A DNA stretch of 64,000 bases from Trebonia sp963843745 (GCA_963843745.1 CAWJLP010000013.1:80649-144648), one strand, 5' to 3'; shown: positions 34,267 through 44,210, counted from the first letter of the stretch. Notes: generated by a model from the sequence alone, not told the origin. A program made the numbers and translations.

Positions 34267-35586
34267 CTAAGACGCTGAGGCCGGCCAGGTCTGGTCGATG
34301 TTCGCCAGGGCGGTACTGATGCTTTCCTGGTTACCGATCCAGGCGGTCATCTGACTCCAGAACGATCCGGCGCCGACCTGGGCCGGCATTGCGTCGGAGC
34401 CGTCGAAGAGGAAGTTGTCTGCGTGGTACATGATGTCGGCGACACTTCGAGTCGTGTTGTTGGGGTAGAGAGACGCGTCGAAGTTCTTGAATGGCGAGAT
34501 GAACGAGCTGGTTGGCGCGGCATCGTCGCCGATCTGGGGCTGGGACAGCAGCTTGACGACGGTCTTCACGTTGTCCGAATCGTTGAGCATTGTCACCATG
34601 TCACCGCCACCTTCGACGGGGTTCTGTCCGCCGGCCGTCGCGGGCGGGAATCCGAACACTCCTACGGAGCTGTCCAGGCTGGACTGGACGGTCTTCGGGA
34701 AGAAGCCCGTGATGAAGGACCCCTGCATGTACATCCAGCACTTCGGGGTCGGGGTAGTGAACAGCCCGTTGCCGGCGACGTCGAAACCGGTGCTGTCGAT
34801 CGAGCTACGACCGCCATAGGCGTTGCCGGGGGTGAACAGCATCTGCGCGAACTGCGACGCGACGCTGTTGACCTGCGGCGACACAAACTTGATCTTGTGC
34901 GTCACCCACTGGTTGTAGGCCGCGGGTCCGTAATCCTTCATCATCAGGGTCTCGAACCAGTCCGTCGCCGGCCACCCCGGGGAACCGCCTGGGGAGGCGA
35001 CGCCCATGCACCACGGTGCGGTGCTGCCCTTGGCTTTCATCTGGTTCATGAGGGACATGAGGGCGGGGATCGACGTCGGGGTCTGCCACCCGGCCGCGGT
35101 CCACGCCGGCTTGTTGTACCAGACCAGCCCCTTGACGTTGGCGCTCCCGAGGAGGCCGTAGAGCTGACCGTTGATCGTGCCTGCCTGGAGCATCCCTGGC
35201 ACCATGTTCTGTTCCAGCGAGCTCATGTCGACCACTGAATTCAGCGGCTTGACGGCACCAAGGCTCTCCATCTGCGCCACCACGCCGGGCTGAGGGATGT
35301 AGGCGATGTCGGGGGCGTTGCCGGCCTGGATCTTTGTGATGATCAGCTGGTTGATGTTGGAGACTGTTGACCACTTGATCTGGATTTTAGACCCCATGGC
35401 CTTGAGTTCTGCGTTGAGCTTCTTCTCCAGCCCTGCCTGGACGGGCGGGTCCACGCTCGACCAGATCGTGACAGTGGTGCTGTTGCTGCCACTCCCGCCT
35501 CCGCTACTACACGCGGTCAGGGTAAGACCGGCGCCGACTAGCAACGCCGCACCGAGCAGCGTAATTCTGTGTACCTGGCTCCTCAT
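34267..35586 (-). CDS. Sugar ABC transporter substrate-binding lipoprotein
   Basis: A 439-aa extracellular solute-binding protein (family 1). The signal peptide ends in a lipobox (LTACSSGGG, Cys about residue 26), then TTVTIWSSVDPPVQAGLEKK. It has PDIAYIPQPGVVAQM, LVWYNKPAWTAAGW, AGNGLFTTPTPKCWMYMQGS and a C-terminal helical end. GAGGAG precedes ATG 35586. It is the first gene of the uptake/alpha-galactosidase/kinase operon, with three operator copies upstream. Confidence 0.93.
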   Translation of the reverse strand: MRSQVHRITLLGAALLVGAGLTLTACSSGGGSGSNSTTVTIWSSVDPPVQAGLEKKLNAELKAMGSKIQIKWSTVSNINQLIITKIQAGNAPDIAYIPQPGVVAQMESLGAVKPLNSVVDMSSLEQNMVPGMLQAGTINGQLYGLLGSANVKGLVWYNKPAWTAAGWQTPTSIPALMSLMNQMKAKGSTAPWCMGVASPGGSPGWPATDWFETLMMKDYGPAAYNQWVTHKIKFVSPQVNSVASQFAQMLFTPGNAYGGRSSIDSTGFDVAGNGLFTTPTPKCWMYMQGSFITGFFPKTVQSSLDSSVGVFGFPPATAGGQNPVEGGGDMVTMLNDSDNVKTVVKLLSQPQIGDDAAPTSSFISPFKNFDASLYPNNTTRSVADIMYHADNFLFDGSDAMPAQVGAGSFWSQMTAWIGNQESISTALANIDQTWPASAS

Positions 35587-35621
35587 GACGCTCCTCAGCT
35601 GTCGGGGCCTCCAGTGCGTGG

Positions 35622-35678
35622 CTGATTCGATTCAAATGTGATAGAAACACAACTGAATCGAATCAGTGAATCGAATCA
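35622..35678. promoter_or_regulatory. Three LacI-type operators in the divergent promoter region
   Basis: TGATTCGATTCA lies at 35623-35634, TGAATCGAATCA at 35654-35665 and again at 35667-35678. The core TGAnTCGAnTCA is palindromic except at two positions, as in LacI-family sites with central CG. They sit between the binding-protein gene (-) and the LacI gene (+), and match two further copies at 37914-37949. Confidence 0.85.
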
Positions 35679-35751
35679 GTGAGATCATCCTGCTGACGAG
35701 GTTGGCTGTCAAGGCTCCCTCCGGCGAGAATCGACTGATTGTGTCCAGAGC

Positions 35752-36837
35752 GTGACGACTGAGGAGATCCAGGTGACGATCGGCGGAAAGGTGACGCTCC
35801 GTGATGTCGCGGAGCGCGCGGGGGTTTCCCGCACCACTGCCTCCTACATCCTCAACGGATTGTCCGGGCAGACGGGAATCTCACCGGACACCGAGAGGCG
35901 GGTCCGGGAAGTCGCCGACGCCCTCGGCTACCGGCCCAACCGCAATGCCCGAAGCCTCCGCACGGCAACAACCACGACCATCGGGGTGATCACCGACTAC
36001 GTCGCCAGCGGCATGTTCTCCAGCGAGATGCTCGCCGGGGCCAACATGGCCGCCCGGCGCGCGGACCACCTGCTGGTGATCGGTGAGAGCGAGGGCGACG
36101 CCAACGCTCGAGACCTGCTCATCAACGAGATGATCGACCGGCAGGTCGACGGGATCATCTACGCTACCCGCACGGCCCTGCGCACCGAGTTCCCGGCGCG
36201 GCTCGCGGGCACCCGGGCAGTCATGCTCAACTGCTACGACCCCGATCGCCCCGTGCCCTCGATCCTCCCAGACGACCGGATGGGAGGCCGCGGCGCAGCC
36301 GACATCCTGCTGGCTGCCGGGGTCTCCGCCGACGTCTTCACCGTCGGCGAGGCCCCCGACAACCACGGTGTCGCGGGTCCACGGCGGCTGGCCGGGATCC
36401 GGGAGCGGTTCGCCGAGGAAGGTCATGCCATTGCCGGCTCGATCGAATGCCTGTGGGAGCCAGGACCCACCTATGACGCCGTGCTGGAGTGGCTCAGCCG
36501 AGGGAACCGGCCTAAGGGACTTATCTGCATGAACGACCGCGCTGCGGTCGGCGCATACCAGGCGCTACGCGACCAGGGACTGGATATTCCCGGCGACGTA
36601 TCCGTCGTATCCTTCGACGGATCGGCGGTGGCCTCGTGGCTGCGACCCCGTGCCGTATCGATCGTTCTGCCGCTGCGAAGCATGGGTGCGCTTGCTGTCG
36701 AGCTGCTGCTTGGCGGTCCGGATCAGACGGGTTCCGGTCACTATGGAGACCCAGACCAGGGCGGCGTCCACCTGGTCCCGATGCCGGTGCTTGCAGGCGA
36801 TTCCGTCCGCGCGACACGGAAGGGCCACGATGCTTGA
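35752..36837 (+). CDS. LacI-family regulator of the oligosaccharide locus
   Basis: A 361-aa regulator with LacI helix-turn-helix VTLRDVAERAGVSRTTASYI (about residues 15-34), hinge RPNRNARSLRTATTTTIGVI and a sensor domain (LICMNDRAAVGAYQALRDQG, VSVVSFDGSAVASWLRP). It starts with GTG. It probably represses both the binding-protein operon and the downstream ATPase gene through the TGAWTCGAWTCA sites. Its stop overlaps the start of the glycosidase gene by 8 nt. Confidence 0.92.
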   Translation: MTTEEIQVTIGGKVTLRDVAERAGVSRTTASYILNGLSGQTGISPDTERRVREVADALGYRPNRNARSLRTATTTTIGVITDYVASGMFSSEMLAGANMAARRADHLLVIGESEGDANARDLLINEMIDRQVDGIIYATRTALRTEFPARLAGTRAVMLNCYDPDRPVPSILPDDRMGGRGAADILLAAGVSADVFTVGEAPDNHGVAGPRRLAGIRERFAEEGHAIAGSIECLWEPGPTYDAVLEWLSRGNRPKGLICMNDRAAVGAYQALRDQGLDIPGDVSVVSFDGSAVASWLRPRAVSIVLPLRSMGALAVELLLGGPDQTGSGHYGDPDQGGVHLVPMPVLAGDSVRATRKGHDA

Positions 36838-37837
36838 CCTCCCCGACCAGTGGGTGTGGGACTTCTGGGTAACCCGGGCGCAGGGAACCTTTCACGGGTT
36901 CTTCCTCAAGGCCCCCCGCGCTCTGGGAGATCCCGAGAGACGCCATAGCAACTCATCGGTCGGACATGCGGTGTCAGCGGATCTGACCGCCTGGAGCTTC
37001 CTCCCGGACTCAGCGGTGCCGCAACGTCAGCCCGCCTTTGACGATCTAGCTGTCTGGACAGGATGCGTTGTCGCCGATCCCGCCGGCGGGTGGCGAATGT
37101 TCACCACCGGCATCTCAGTCGCCGATGATGGCCTCGTACAACGGATCGGGACCTCCTGGTCTCCCGACTTGATCACGTGGCAACGCGAACCCGCTCCTGT
37201 CTTGGAGGCCGACAAACGGTGGTATGCCACGCGAGAGACCGGGCAGCGCCAGACCCACTGGCGTGATCCTTGGGTTTTTCAGGCAGGCGGGATCTGGCAC
37301 CTGGTGGCGACAGCGAAGTCTGCGATCACGGGCACCGCGGTCGTTGCGCACGCCGTCTCGCCCGACCTAGTTGAGTGGGAGATCCGGCCGCCGCTGAGCG
37401 TCCCCAGCCGCCGCTTCGCATGGGGGGAGGTGATCACGGTCATGCCGGTACTAGGGCAATGGGCGCTGGTGTTCTCCTGCATGTCGGACCAGATGCCGCA
37501 TGACCCGCCTGGCGCGGGCGGGGTGTGGTCGATGCCTGTGCCTGAATTGGCGTTCACCACGGTCAACGAGTACTCGGAGCCGATTCTCGACCTCGACGAC
37601 GCCGTCCGGCTCACATCGGATCATCTCTACGCCGGAAGGCCGGTGACGATAAGCGATCACGAGGCCCGGTTTCTCGCCTTCCGGCACCACGACGAGGGTG
37701 GGAGATTCGTAGGGGGCGTGATCGACCCGCTGGAGCTCGAATGGCTAGCTGATGGCGCCGGGCTCCGGCTCGTAGACGCCGATTGGCGGCCACGCTTCGA
37801 CGCGGCGGGCCCCCAGGCTGAGCAGCACTCGGCTTAA
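36830..37837 (+). CDS. GH32/GH43-like five-blade beta-propeller glycosidase
   Basis: A 335-aa predicted glycoside hydrolase of the GH-J/GH-F propeller type. It has WVWDFWV near the N-terminus (candidate nucleophile Asp), WSFLPDSAV, THWRDPWVF (the RDP motif) and FAWGEVITVMP (candidate acid/base Glu). No signal peptide is seen, so it is cytoplasmic. It could be a beta-fructosidase releasing fructose for the PfkB kinase. It is translationally coupled to the LacI gene, start ATG 36830. Exact specificity is not readable. Confidence 0.8.
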   Translation: MLDLPDQWVWDFWVTRAQGTFHGFFLKAPRALGDPERRHSNSSVGHAVSADLTAWSFLPDSAVPQRQPAFDDLAVWTGCVVADPAGGWRMFTTGISVADDGLVQRIGTSWSPDLITWQREPAPVLEADKRWYATRETGQRQTHWRDPWVFQAGGIWHLVATAKSAITGTAVVAHAVSPDLVEWEIRPPLSVPSRRFAWGEVITVMPVLGQWALVFSCMSDQMPHDPPGAGGVWSMPVPELAFTTVNEYSEPILDLDDAVRLTSDHLYAGRPVTISDHEARFLAFRHHDEGGRFVGGVIDPLELEWLADGAGLRLVDADWRPRFDAAGPQAEQHSA

Positions 37838-37880
37838 GAAACCGGCGCTAGACCCTATGAACAGCCGGTCCGGTGCCCTC

Positions 37881-37949
37881 TTGACAGGCAACTTTTTCAG
37901 CAGGATGATCTCGCTGATTCGATTCAGATGCACGCCTGAATCGAATCAG
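37881..37949 (+). promoter_or_regulatory. Promoter and two LacI operators before the ATPase gene
   Basis: TTGACA (37881-37886), a 17-nt spacer and GATGAT (37904-37909) form a good housekeeping promoter. Directly downstream, CTGATTCGATTCAG (37914-37927) and its reverse complement CTGAATCGAATCAG (37936-37949) face each other across 8 bases. Bound LacI would block initiation or elongation. Confidence 0.8.
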
Positions 37950-38049
37950 GACACTCACTGGAGGCTCCGACAGCTGAGGACACTTATGAGGAGCCACCCG
38001 CTTCACTTCGGATCGTCCGGCACGTTCCTGCCGGTGGAGGGAGAACGTC

Positions 38050-39132
38050 ATGGCCGTAGTTAGGTTCGAGAAGGCGCAGCGCTGGTATCCGGGTGCAGAC
38101 ATCCCCGCTGTTCCCGGTATAGATCTCGAGATCGGCGACGGCGAGTTCATGGTCCTGGTGGGACCGTCCGGCTGCGGCAAATCCACCACCCTGCGAATGC
38201 TCGCCGGACTTGAGGAAGTGAACGAAGGCAAGATCTTCATCGGCGACCGCGAGATCACCACCCTGCCGCCCAAAGACCGCGACATTGCCATGGTCTTCCA
38301 GAACTACGCCCTCTACCCCCACATGACCGTGGAAGACAACATGGCATTCGCCTTGAAGATTGCGAAGGTCCCCGCTGAAGAGCGCAAGCAGCGGGTCCTC
38401 ACGGCAGCGAAGATGCTTGGCCTCACTGAGTATCTCGAGCGCAAGCCCAAGGCGCTGTCTGGCGGTCAGCGCCAGCGCGTGGCGATGGGGCGCGCAATCG
38501 TGCGCAGTCCGCAGGTCTTTTGCATGGATGAGCCGCTGTCGAACCTCGACGCCAAGATGCGCGTCCAGACCCGTGCCGACATCGCCAAGCTCCAGTCCGA
38601 CCTTGGCACCACCACTGTCTACGTGACGCACGACCAGGTCGAGGCCATGACCATGGGTGACCGGGTGGCGGTGATGAACTTGGGTGAGCTTCAGCAGGTG
38701 GACACGCCGCTCCGCCTTTACGACCACCCAGACAACCTGTTCGTGGCCGGCTTCATCGGCTCACCCCAGATGAACCTCATGGAGGCCGTGCTGGTGGAAG
38801 GCAAGGCCAAGATCGGTGACTACTTTATGCCGGTCGATCTCGCGCCGCAGAAGAAAATGCCGGGCAAGGTCACGGTAGGCGTCCGTCCGGAGGCCTGGCG
38901 TGTGGTGTCGGACGGCGCCGGCGGGCTCCCCGTGGCAGTGACCGTGGTCGAGGACCTAGGCGCTGACGCCTACGTGCATGGCTCAAGCGAGGTGGAGGGA
39001 ACCCCCAGCACGGTGATCGTGCGGGTGAGCGAACGGGGCTCGGTCAAGAAGGGGGATGTTATTCATGTGACAACGGACCCCCGCAACGTTCACATCTTCG
39101 ACACTGTTACAGGACAGCGGCTCTCGGACTGA
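38050..39132 (+). CDS. Sugar ABC transporter ATP-binding protein (MsmK/UgpC/MalK type)
   Basis: A 360-aa CUT1 ATPase. It has Walker A GPSGCGKST, Q-loop VFQNYALYPHMTV, signature SGGQRQRVAMGRAIV, Walker B FCMDEPLSNLDAKMR and H-loop VTHDQVEAMTMGD, then the C-terminal OB-fold regulatory domain (GVRPEAWRVV). It energises the MalEFG-like importer encoded at 32.3-35.6 kb and shares its operator. The ribosome site GGTGGAGGG precedes ATG 38050. Confidence 0.93.
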   Translation: MAVVRFEKAQRWYPGADIPAVPGIDLEIGDGEFMVLVGPSGCGKSTTLRMLAGLEEVNEGKIFIGDREITTLPPKDRDIAMVFQNYALYPHMTVEDNMAFALKIAKVPAEERKQRVLTAAKMLGLTEYLERKPKALSGGQRQRVAMGRAIVRSPQVFCMDEPLSNLDAKMRVQTRADIAKLQSDLGTTTVYVTHDQVEAMTMGDRVAVMNLGELQQVDTPLRLYDHPDNLFVAGFIGSPQMNLMEAVLVEGKAKIGDYFMPVDLAPQKKMPGKVTVGVRPEAWRVVSDGAGGLPVAVTVVEDLGADAYVHGSSEVEGTPSTVIVRVSERGSVKKGDVIHVTTDPRNVHIFDTVTGQRLSD

Positions 39133-39264
39133 GCGCGGTCGCTTGACGCATGACCGGCTCGCCAGCACTCGGCTGATCGCCAGAGACCGGCTGGGCGCGC
39201 TTGCTCCGTCGCTGCTGTCCGTCGAGACCTCGGACCTTCGAATCGTTTTCGAGGTGGGCGCCGC

Positions 39265-39590
39265 GACGCCGGCAAGCAGCTGGTAATCGGCCTGCGGCCC
39301 GAGCACCTGCCCCCGGAGAGCGCCGACAGCACCGGGCCGAAGCTGGCCGGCAACGTCGAACTGGTCGAGGTGCTCGGCTCGGAGCAGGTGGTCCACTTCA
39401 CCATCGACGCGAACCAGGTGCTGGCCGAAGGGGCGGTCGGCAAGGACGAGACGGCGGTCAAGTCCGGACAGTGAGTTGCCCGTGTGGCCGCCAAGTCCCC
39501 GTCAAGCCCGGCGATAAGCCGGCCTTCGCGGTGAGCATCAAAGACATGAAGTTCTTCGCCGAGGCGGCCGGGGTGGCGATCCGCTCGTAA
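39265..39590 (+). pseudogene. C-terminal relic of a second UgpC/MalK-type ATPase
   Basis: From 39265 one frame gives GKQLVIGLRPEHLPPESADS, then AGNVELVEVLGSEQVVHFTI and a TGA at 39472. A second frame then gives VKPGDKPAFAVSIKDMKFFA and ends GVAIRS at 39590. This is the OB-fold tail of UgpC-like ATPases, with no nucleotide-binding domain. The stretch 39133-39264 before it holds nothing recognised. It precedes the DUF4032 gene, the normal neighbour of ugpC in actinomycetes. Confidence 0.75.
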
Positions 39591-39629
39591 CCAGCTGAGC
39601 AAGGTTGGCAAGAGAGGCGGCGTGGTTTC

Positions 39630-40899
39630 GTGAGGTTCGTCTTCAGCCCGCCCGCCGACGAGGCGGCGGGCCTGCTGACCTTGCCATTCGATGAGCCGCT
39701 CGAGCAGTGGCAGGACGAGCGGCTCATCGAGATCCGTCAGGCCGGGCCGTCCCGGCACGTGGTCCGGTTCGTCGCCGACGGCGGCGTGCTCTACGCGCTG
39801 AAGTCCATCAGCGAACGGCTGGCCCGGCGCGAGTACCGGCTGCTCCGTGCGCTCGCCGAGCTCAACGTGCCCGCGGTCGAGGTCGTCGGCATCGTCGTCG
39901 ACCGCGGGCCGGACCTGGACGCGATCCTGGTGACCCGGTTTCTCAAGTACTCGACCACGTACCGGGCGCTGTTCTCCGGTCCGCGTCGGGCAGCCGACTG
40001 ACCGGCCGCTCGACGCGCTGGTGGAGCTCCTGGTCCGGTTGCACCTGTCCGGGTTCTTCTGGGGCGACTGCTCGCTGTCGAACACGCCGTTCCGCTACGA
40101 CGCCGGCACGCTCGCGGCCTACCTGGTCGACACGGAGACCAGCGAGCAGCACCCGTCCCTGTCGGACGGGCAGCGGCTGATGGACATCGAGCTCGCCATC
40201 GAACGGACCGGCGGGGAGTTGCTCGACCTCGAGGCGGGCGGACTGCTGCCGGCGGAAGTCGACCCGCTGTCCTTCGGCGAGGAGCTCAGCCGCCGGTACG
40301 ACGCGCTGTGGGATGAGCTGACCAGGGAGGAGAAGCTGCACCCGCAGGAGCAGCGCTACCGGATCGCGGAGCGGCTGCGCAGGCTCAACGCCCTCGGCTT
40401 CGATGCCGACGAGCTTGAGCTGATCAGCACGCCGGACGGCAACAAGCTGCGGATACGGACCAAGGTCGCCGCAGCGGGACAGCACAGCGCACAGCTGTTC
40501 CGGCTGACGGGGATCAGTGCGGACGAGCACCAGGCCAAGAGGCTGCTCAACGACATCGCCAGCTTCCGCGGCTACCTGGAGCAGAAGAGCGACCAGCCGA
40601 TGTCGGAGACCGTTGCGGGCCGCCGGTGGCTGGAGGAGGTCTACGATCGCGTGGTGGCGAAGATCCCGGCCGGGCTGCGGGGCCGGCTCGCGCCACCGGA
40701 GATCTTCCACGAGGTACTCGAGCACCGCTGGTACCTGTCCGAGCGGGCGGGCCAGGACGTCGGGACCACAGCGGCGGCCATGTCCTACTTCGAGACTGTG
40801 CTGCCGCACGCGCCAGACCCGCTCACCGCGGCGCTGGACGGCGCGGAAGCGGACCCATCGCCCTGGCCGTCCCCGTCCCTGCCTCCAGGGGAGAGCTAA
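39630..40899 (+). pseudogene. DUF4032-domain protein with one frameshift
   Basis: Protein-kinase-like-fold DUF4032 protein. The first frame (GTG 39630) gives MRFVFSPPADEAAGLLTLPF, ALKSISERLARREYRLLRAL and TRFLKYSTTYRALF, stopping at 40001. The second frame continues from about 39990 with QPTDRPLDALVELLVRLHLS, then GFFWGDCSLSNTPFRYDAG (the kinase-like catalytic loop), through HPQEQRYRIAERLRRLNAL to 40899. A one-base change at 39981-39990 joins them into about 420 residues. Function is unknown; the family usually sits beside ugpC. Confidence 0.75.
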
Positions 40900-41116
40900 G
40901 GCGTCGCCGGAACGAACGGGTCGTGCTTGGCCTGCCGCGGCACCACCAAGCCCCGGCGCGGACGCTGCGCCGTGTCCAGTCGCCAGCAGACGATGCAGAA
41001 GCCGTAGCCGATGGCGGCGGCGAGCCGTTACACGCGCTGCCCGCCATGACTGTTCGCCGGATCAGTATGAGATGTCAGGCCGCCCGGGCGGCCGGGGCAG
41101 CCGCCTGCCTTGCTGC

Positions 41117-42589
41117 TTACGGCAGCGATGCCAGCGGTGCCCGGCGGCGGGCGCCGTTCTCGGTCCAGGTCACCTGGGCGGAGCCGACCGCCAAGTCGGC
41201 GTCGAGTACTGCTTCGTGACTGCCGTGAGCCCAGCTCATGACGATCCGGGAAGCGCTTCCCGAGCTGGTCATGTCTCCCTCGAACGCTGGGTGTGCGTTG
41301 CGGAAGCGGATGAGCCGGCACAAGGCTTGCACGACGGGCTTGGCCAGGCCCGCATCGATCTCCGCGGGCGTGTAGCGGTGACGGTTGACGTCGCGGCCGA
41401 CTCCGGTGCGGGCGAGCAGGTCCATGTCGTTGGTCCCCGCGATCAGGCCTACGTAGTAGACCTGGGGGATCCCCGGTGCCCAGAACTGCAGTGCCCGCGC
41501 GAGCAGGTAGCGGTCGTCGTCGCGGCCGAGCGCGTCGTAGAACGTGCAGTTGACCTGGTAAAGGTCCACGTTGGACGCTGCCGCCCCGGTGGCCTGCCGC
41601 GATGTCCCGCCGCTGTTGACATGGATCGTCTCCACCAGCTCGGCCAGCTGGCCCGGGTCGAGCAGCCCTGGGGCGCCGGAGCCGGCGGTGTCGCGGCCGA
41701 CGTCGATCACGCCGATCCCGTCATGGGTGTCGAGCACAGTGAATGTGTTGGCGGGCCGCTGCCTCAGCCAGGAGAGCAGCGGGCCGGCGTCGGCCGTAGT
41801 CAGGGCGTGCAAGACCAGCGGCGGCAGGGCGAAGTCGTACACGTAGTCCACCTGCCGGGCGATCTCCACCTGGCGCAGGTAATGGGAATGCACTTCGACC
41901 AGGACCTCAAGATTCCGTTCCTGGCACCATGCGGTGATCTCGCCGATGAAGCCGAACGTTTCCGGCGTCATGAACGAGGTCAGGCCGGGCGTCTTGACAG
42001 CGTAGCCGACGGCATCGAGCCGGACCTGGGCGGCGTGTGCCCCGGCAAGCTTGTCGAGGACCTCAAGCAGGTAGGCGCGCGTGCACGGATGGCGGACGTC
42101 TACGTCGATCTGCTGGGGCGTGAATGTCGTCCACACGAGGGCCCTGCTGCCGTCAGCCAGGACATACGGAGTGAACGGCAGGCCCGGGCGCGGCCGGTAT
42201 AGGCGCGTCAGCGTGTCCTCGGTGGCGCCGTCGGGGAACACGGTGCCGAAGGTGAGGAACATCCCCGCGAACTGCGAGGCCCGGCCGCGGGCCAGCCAGG
42301 CCTGGAACTGCGCGGACGACGACGACACGTGATTGACGATCACGTCGGCCATGAGCTGGTACTCGGCGCTCAGCGCCGCGATGTCCGCCCACGAGCCGAG
42401 ACGCGGATCCACCTGGGTGTGGTCCTGCGGGTCGAAGCCCGCGTCAGCCCCGTCGTAAGGACGGTAAAACGGAAGCACGTGCACCCCGCCGAACAGCCCA
42501 CGCAACGGGCCGCCGAGCAGATGCCGCAACCCCGCCAGGTCCCCGCCGAAACGGTCGGCGTAAGCAATCAGCCCGACCCTGGAACGCAT
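41117..42589 (-). CDS. Sucrose phosphorylase (GH13_18)
   Basis: A 490-aa enzyme: sucrose + phosphate to glucose-1-phosphate + fructose. It follows the family signature throughout: VGLIAYADRFGGDL, VHVLPFYRPYDGADAGFDP, the nucleophile region VRLDAVGYAVK, LVEVHSHYLRQVEIA (acid/base Glu), TVLDTHDGIGVIDVG, GAAASNVDLYQVNCTFYDAL and IPQVYYVGLIAGTNDM. The start is ATG 42589 with GAGGAGGGG four bases upstream; two earlier ATGs lack such a site. It provides an ATP-saving route for sucrose, complementing the oligosaccharide locus 2 kb away. Confidence 0.92.
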   Translation of the reverse strand: MRSRVGLIAYADRFGGDLAGLRHLLGGPLRGLFGGVHVLPFYRPYDGADAGFDPQDHTQVDPRLGSWADIAALSAEYQLMADVIVNHVSSSSAQFQAWLARGRASQFAGMFLTFGTVFPDGATEDTLTRLYRPRPGLPFTPYVLADGSRALVWTTFTPQQIDVDVRHPCTRAYLLEVLDKLAGAHAAQVRLDAVGYAVKTPGLTSFMTPETFGFIGEITAWCQERNLEVLVEVHSHYLRQVEIARQVDYVYDFALPPLVLHALTTADAGPLLSWLRQRPANTFTVLDTHDGIGVIDVGRDTAGSGAPGLLDPGQLAELVETIHVNSGGTSRQATGAAASNVDLYQVNCTFYDALGRDDDRYLLARALQFWAPGIPQVYYVGLIAGTNDMDLLARTGVGRDVNRHRYTPAEIDAGLAKPVVQALCRLIRFRNAHPAFEGDMTSSGSASRIVMSWAHGSHEAVLDADLAVGSAQVTWTENGARRRAPLASLP

Positions 42590-42907
42590 ACCCCTCCTCA
42601 TCACCCTCGCGCCAACCATCTTCACAGCGGGCGCCCGGCCGCCCGTCTCAGTTAACGCTTTCCCGCTCGGCCAACTCGCGTCCTCTGCGCATTAGCCGGG
42701 CTGGGGCCCGGCGCTGGCGTGCCGGAGGTCAAGAGGCGGCCTCATTCAGTTTCCCAAGCTGACGGTACGACTTCTTCGGTGCCTCTGGCGGGGCCTCGGG
42801 TCCAGGATGGACGCCGCCGCCTGGTCGAAGTTGTCGTGTGGCTGAGGTGGATACCTGGTGCACCGGCTCAGTGACGCCGAACTGGATCAGATCGCCTAAC
42901 GTCATGG
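42590..42907. other. Intergenic stretch
   Basis: About 310 bases lie between the divergent sucrose phosphorylase and the beta-propeller pseudogene. A short frame ending HRLSDAELDQIA before a TAA near 42897 looks protein-like but is too short to name. No operator of the TGAWTCGAWTCA type is present here. Confidence 0.45.
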
Positions 42908-44107
42908 TGGGCAGCCCCTGTCGCCGCCGCCGCGGTGGTCGCGGCGCTCGCCATCTCGCTGGCCACCGCCCGGCACGCACCGGGAGAAGGCGCTGCCTCT
43001 GTCATCCCCCCGGCCGGGCAGTGCGCTGCCGGAGTATTACGCGGCCCTGGACAACCCAGCCGCCCCGCTGAGCGAGACGACGCCCGGCCAGCTTCAGACC
43101 CCGGTCAGCATCCGTGTCGGCGACGACCGGACTGGCAAACTGCTCACGACTGTCAGCGCGCCGCACGGCGAAACGTTCGCCGGCCTGACCGCAGCCGCCG
43201 ACGACCGTACGTTCGTGGCCGCCACCGAGCGGTTCCCCGTGCCCCCGGGCCGTCCGTCGGTGAACCCAGGGGCCTGGTACCTGCTCCGCCTGGCACCAGG
43301 CAGCGCTCACCCCGTCGCGCTGACCCGGCTGTCTATCCCGGGGGAACCGGCGGGAACGCAGGTCAGTGCCATCGCGCTGTCGCCCGACGGCACTGAACTC
43401 GCGGTCATGTCTCAGGCGAACGTGTGGTCAGGGAAAACTGGCCCGCTAACCGTCGCACTGTACTCGCTGGCGACGGGGAAGCGGCTGCGCACGTGGACGG
43501 CGGACACGAAGGGCTTCCTGGCTGGGTTCGGATGGTACTGGGGCCGGTACTCCAACAGCGCGCTTGCCTGGCTGGACGGCGGGCGCACCCTGGCGGTCAC
43601 ATACGGCATCAACACCTCGGCCTCCGGGCCGCCGTTCTCCTACGGGTTCTCTCAGGTGAAGACCCGGACGGTGGATGCAGACAGTCCTAGCGGGAACCTC
43701 CTGGCCAGCAGCAAGGTCGTGTTCCGCCTCCCCGACGGCACGGACTGTGACTGCCTGCAGCTGACCGCCGACGGCAAGACGGTCCTGTGCGGCACGTACG
43801 GCGGCAGCACCGCCAAGCCCAGCACCGCCGCCGCCCCGAAGTTCGTCGCGTACTCCGTCGCAACCGGCAAGTCCCGGCTGCTGTACCAGCTCAAGGGCGT
43901 GTACGGGATCGGCATCGCAGATGTGCTATGGGCAACCCCGACCGGATCCACGCTGCTGGCGCGCTCGACGCGCAAGCCACCTGGCCCAAGCCCGGTTCCC
44001 AGCCCGGCAAAGTGGACCAGGCGACTGGGTTGGTCACCAACGGCACGTTCAAGCCAGTGCAGTTCCTGCTGTCGCCAATCCCGTTCGCTGGCGAGATCGC
44101 GTTCTAG
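42908..44107 (+). pseudogene. Membrane-anchored beta-propeller (WD40-like) protein, frameshifted twice
   Basis: The N-terminal membrane helix (APVAAAAVVAALAISLATAR) reads in one frame to about 43018. The body reads from 43023 in another frame: ALPEYYAALDNPAAPLSETT, GLTAAADDRTFVAATERF, SAIALSPDGTELAVMSQ, ALAWLDGGRTLAVTYG, LLYQLKGVYGIGIADVLW. Near 43965 a third frame gives the end (ALDAQATWPKPGSQPGKVDQ, FLLSPIPFAGEIAF, stop 44107). An extra T near 43022 and an indel near 43965 explain it. This is a common actinomycete surface-sensor-like architecture of unknown function. Confidence 0.7.
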
Positions 44108-44210
44108 TCCATGCTCGCGGACCGCTGGGGTTTGGAAGCTACGCTGGAAGCCACACGGATGAACGACCCTGCACTCCTCCGGACGCACAGGGACAGACAA
44201 GAGCGCAGGG

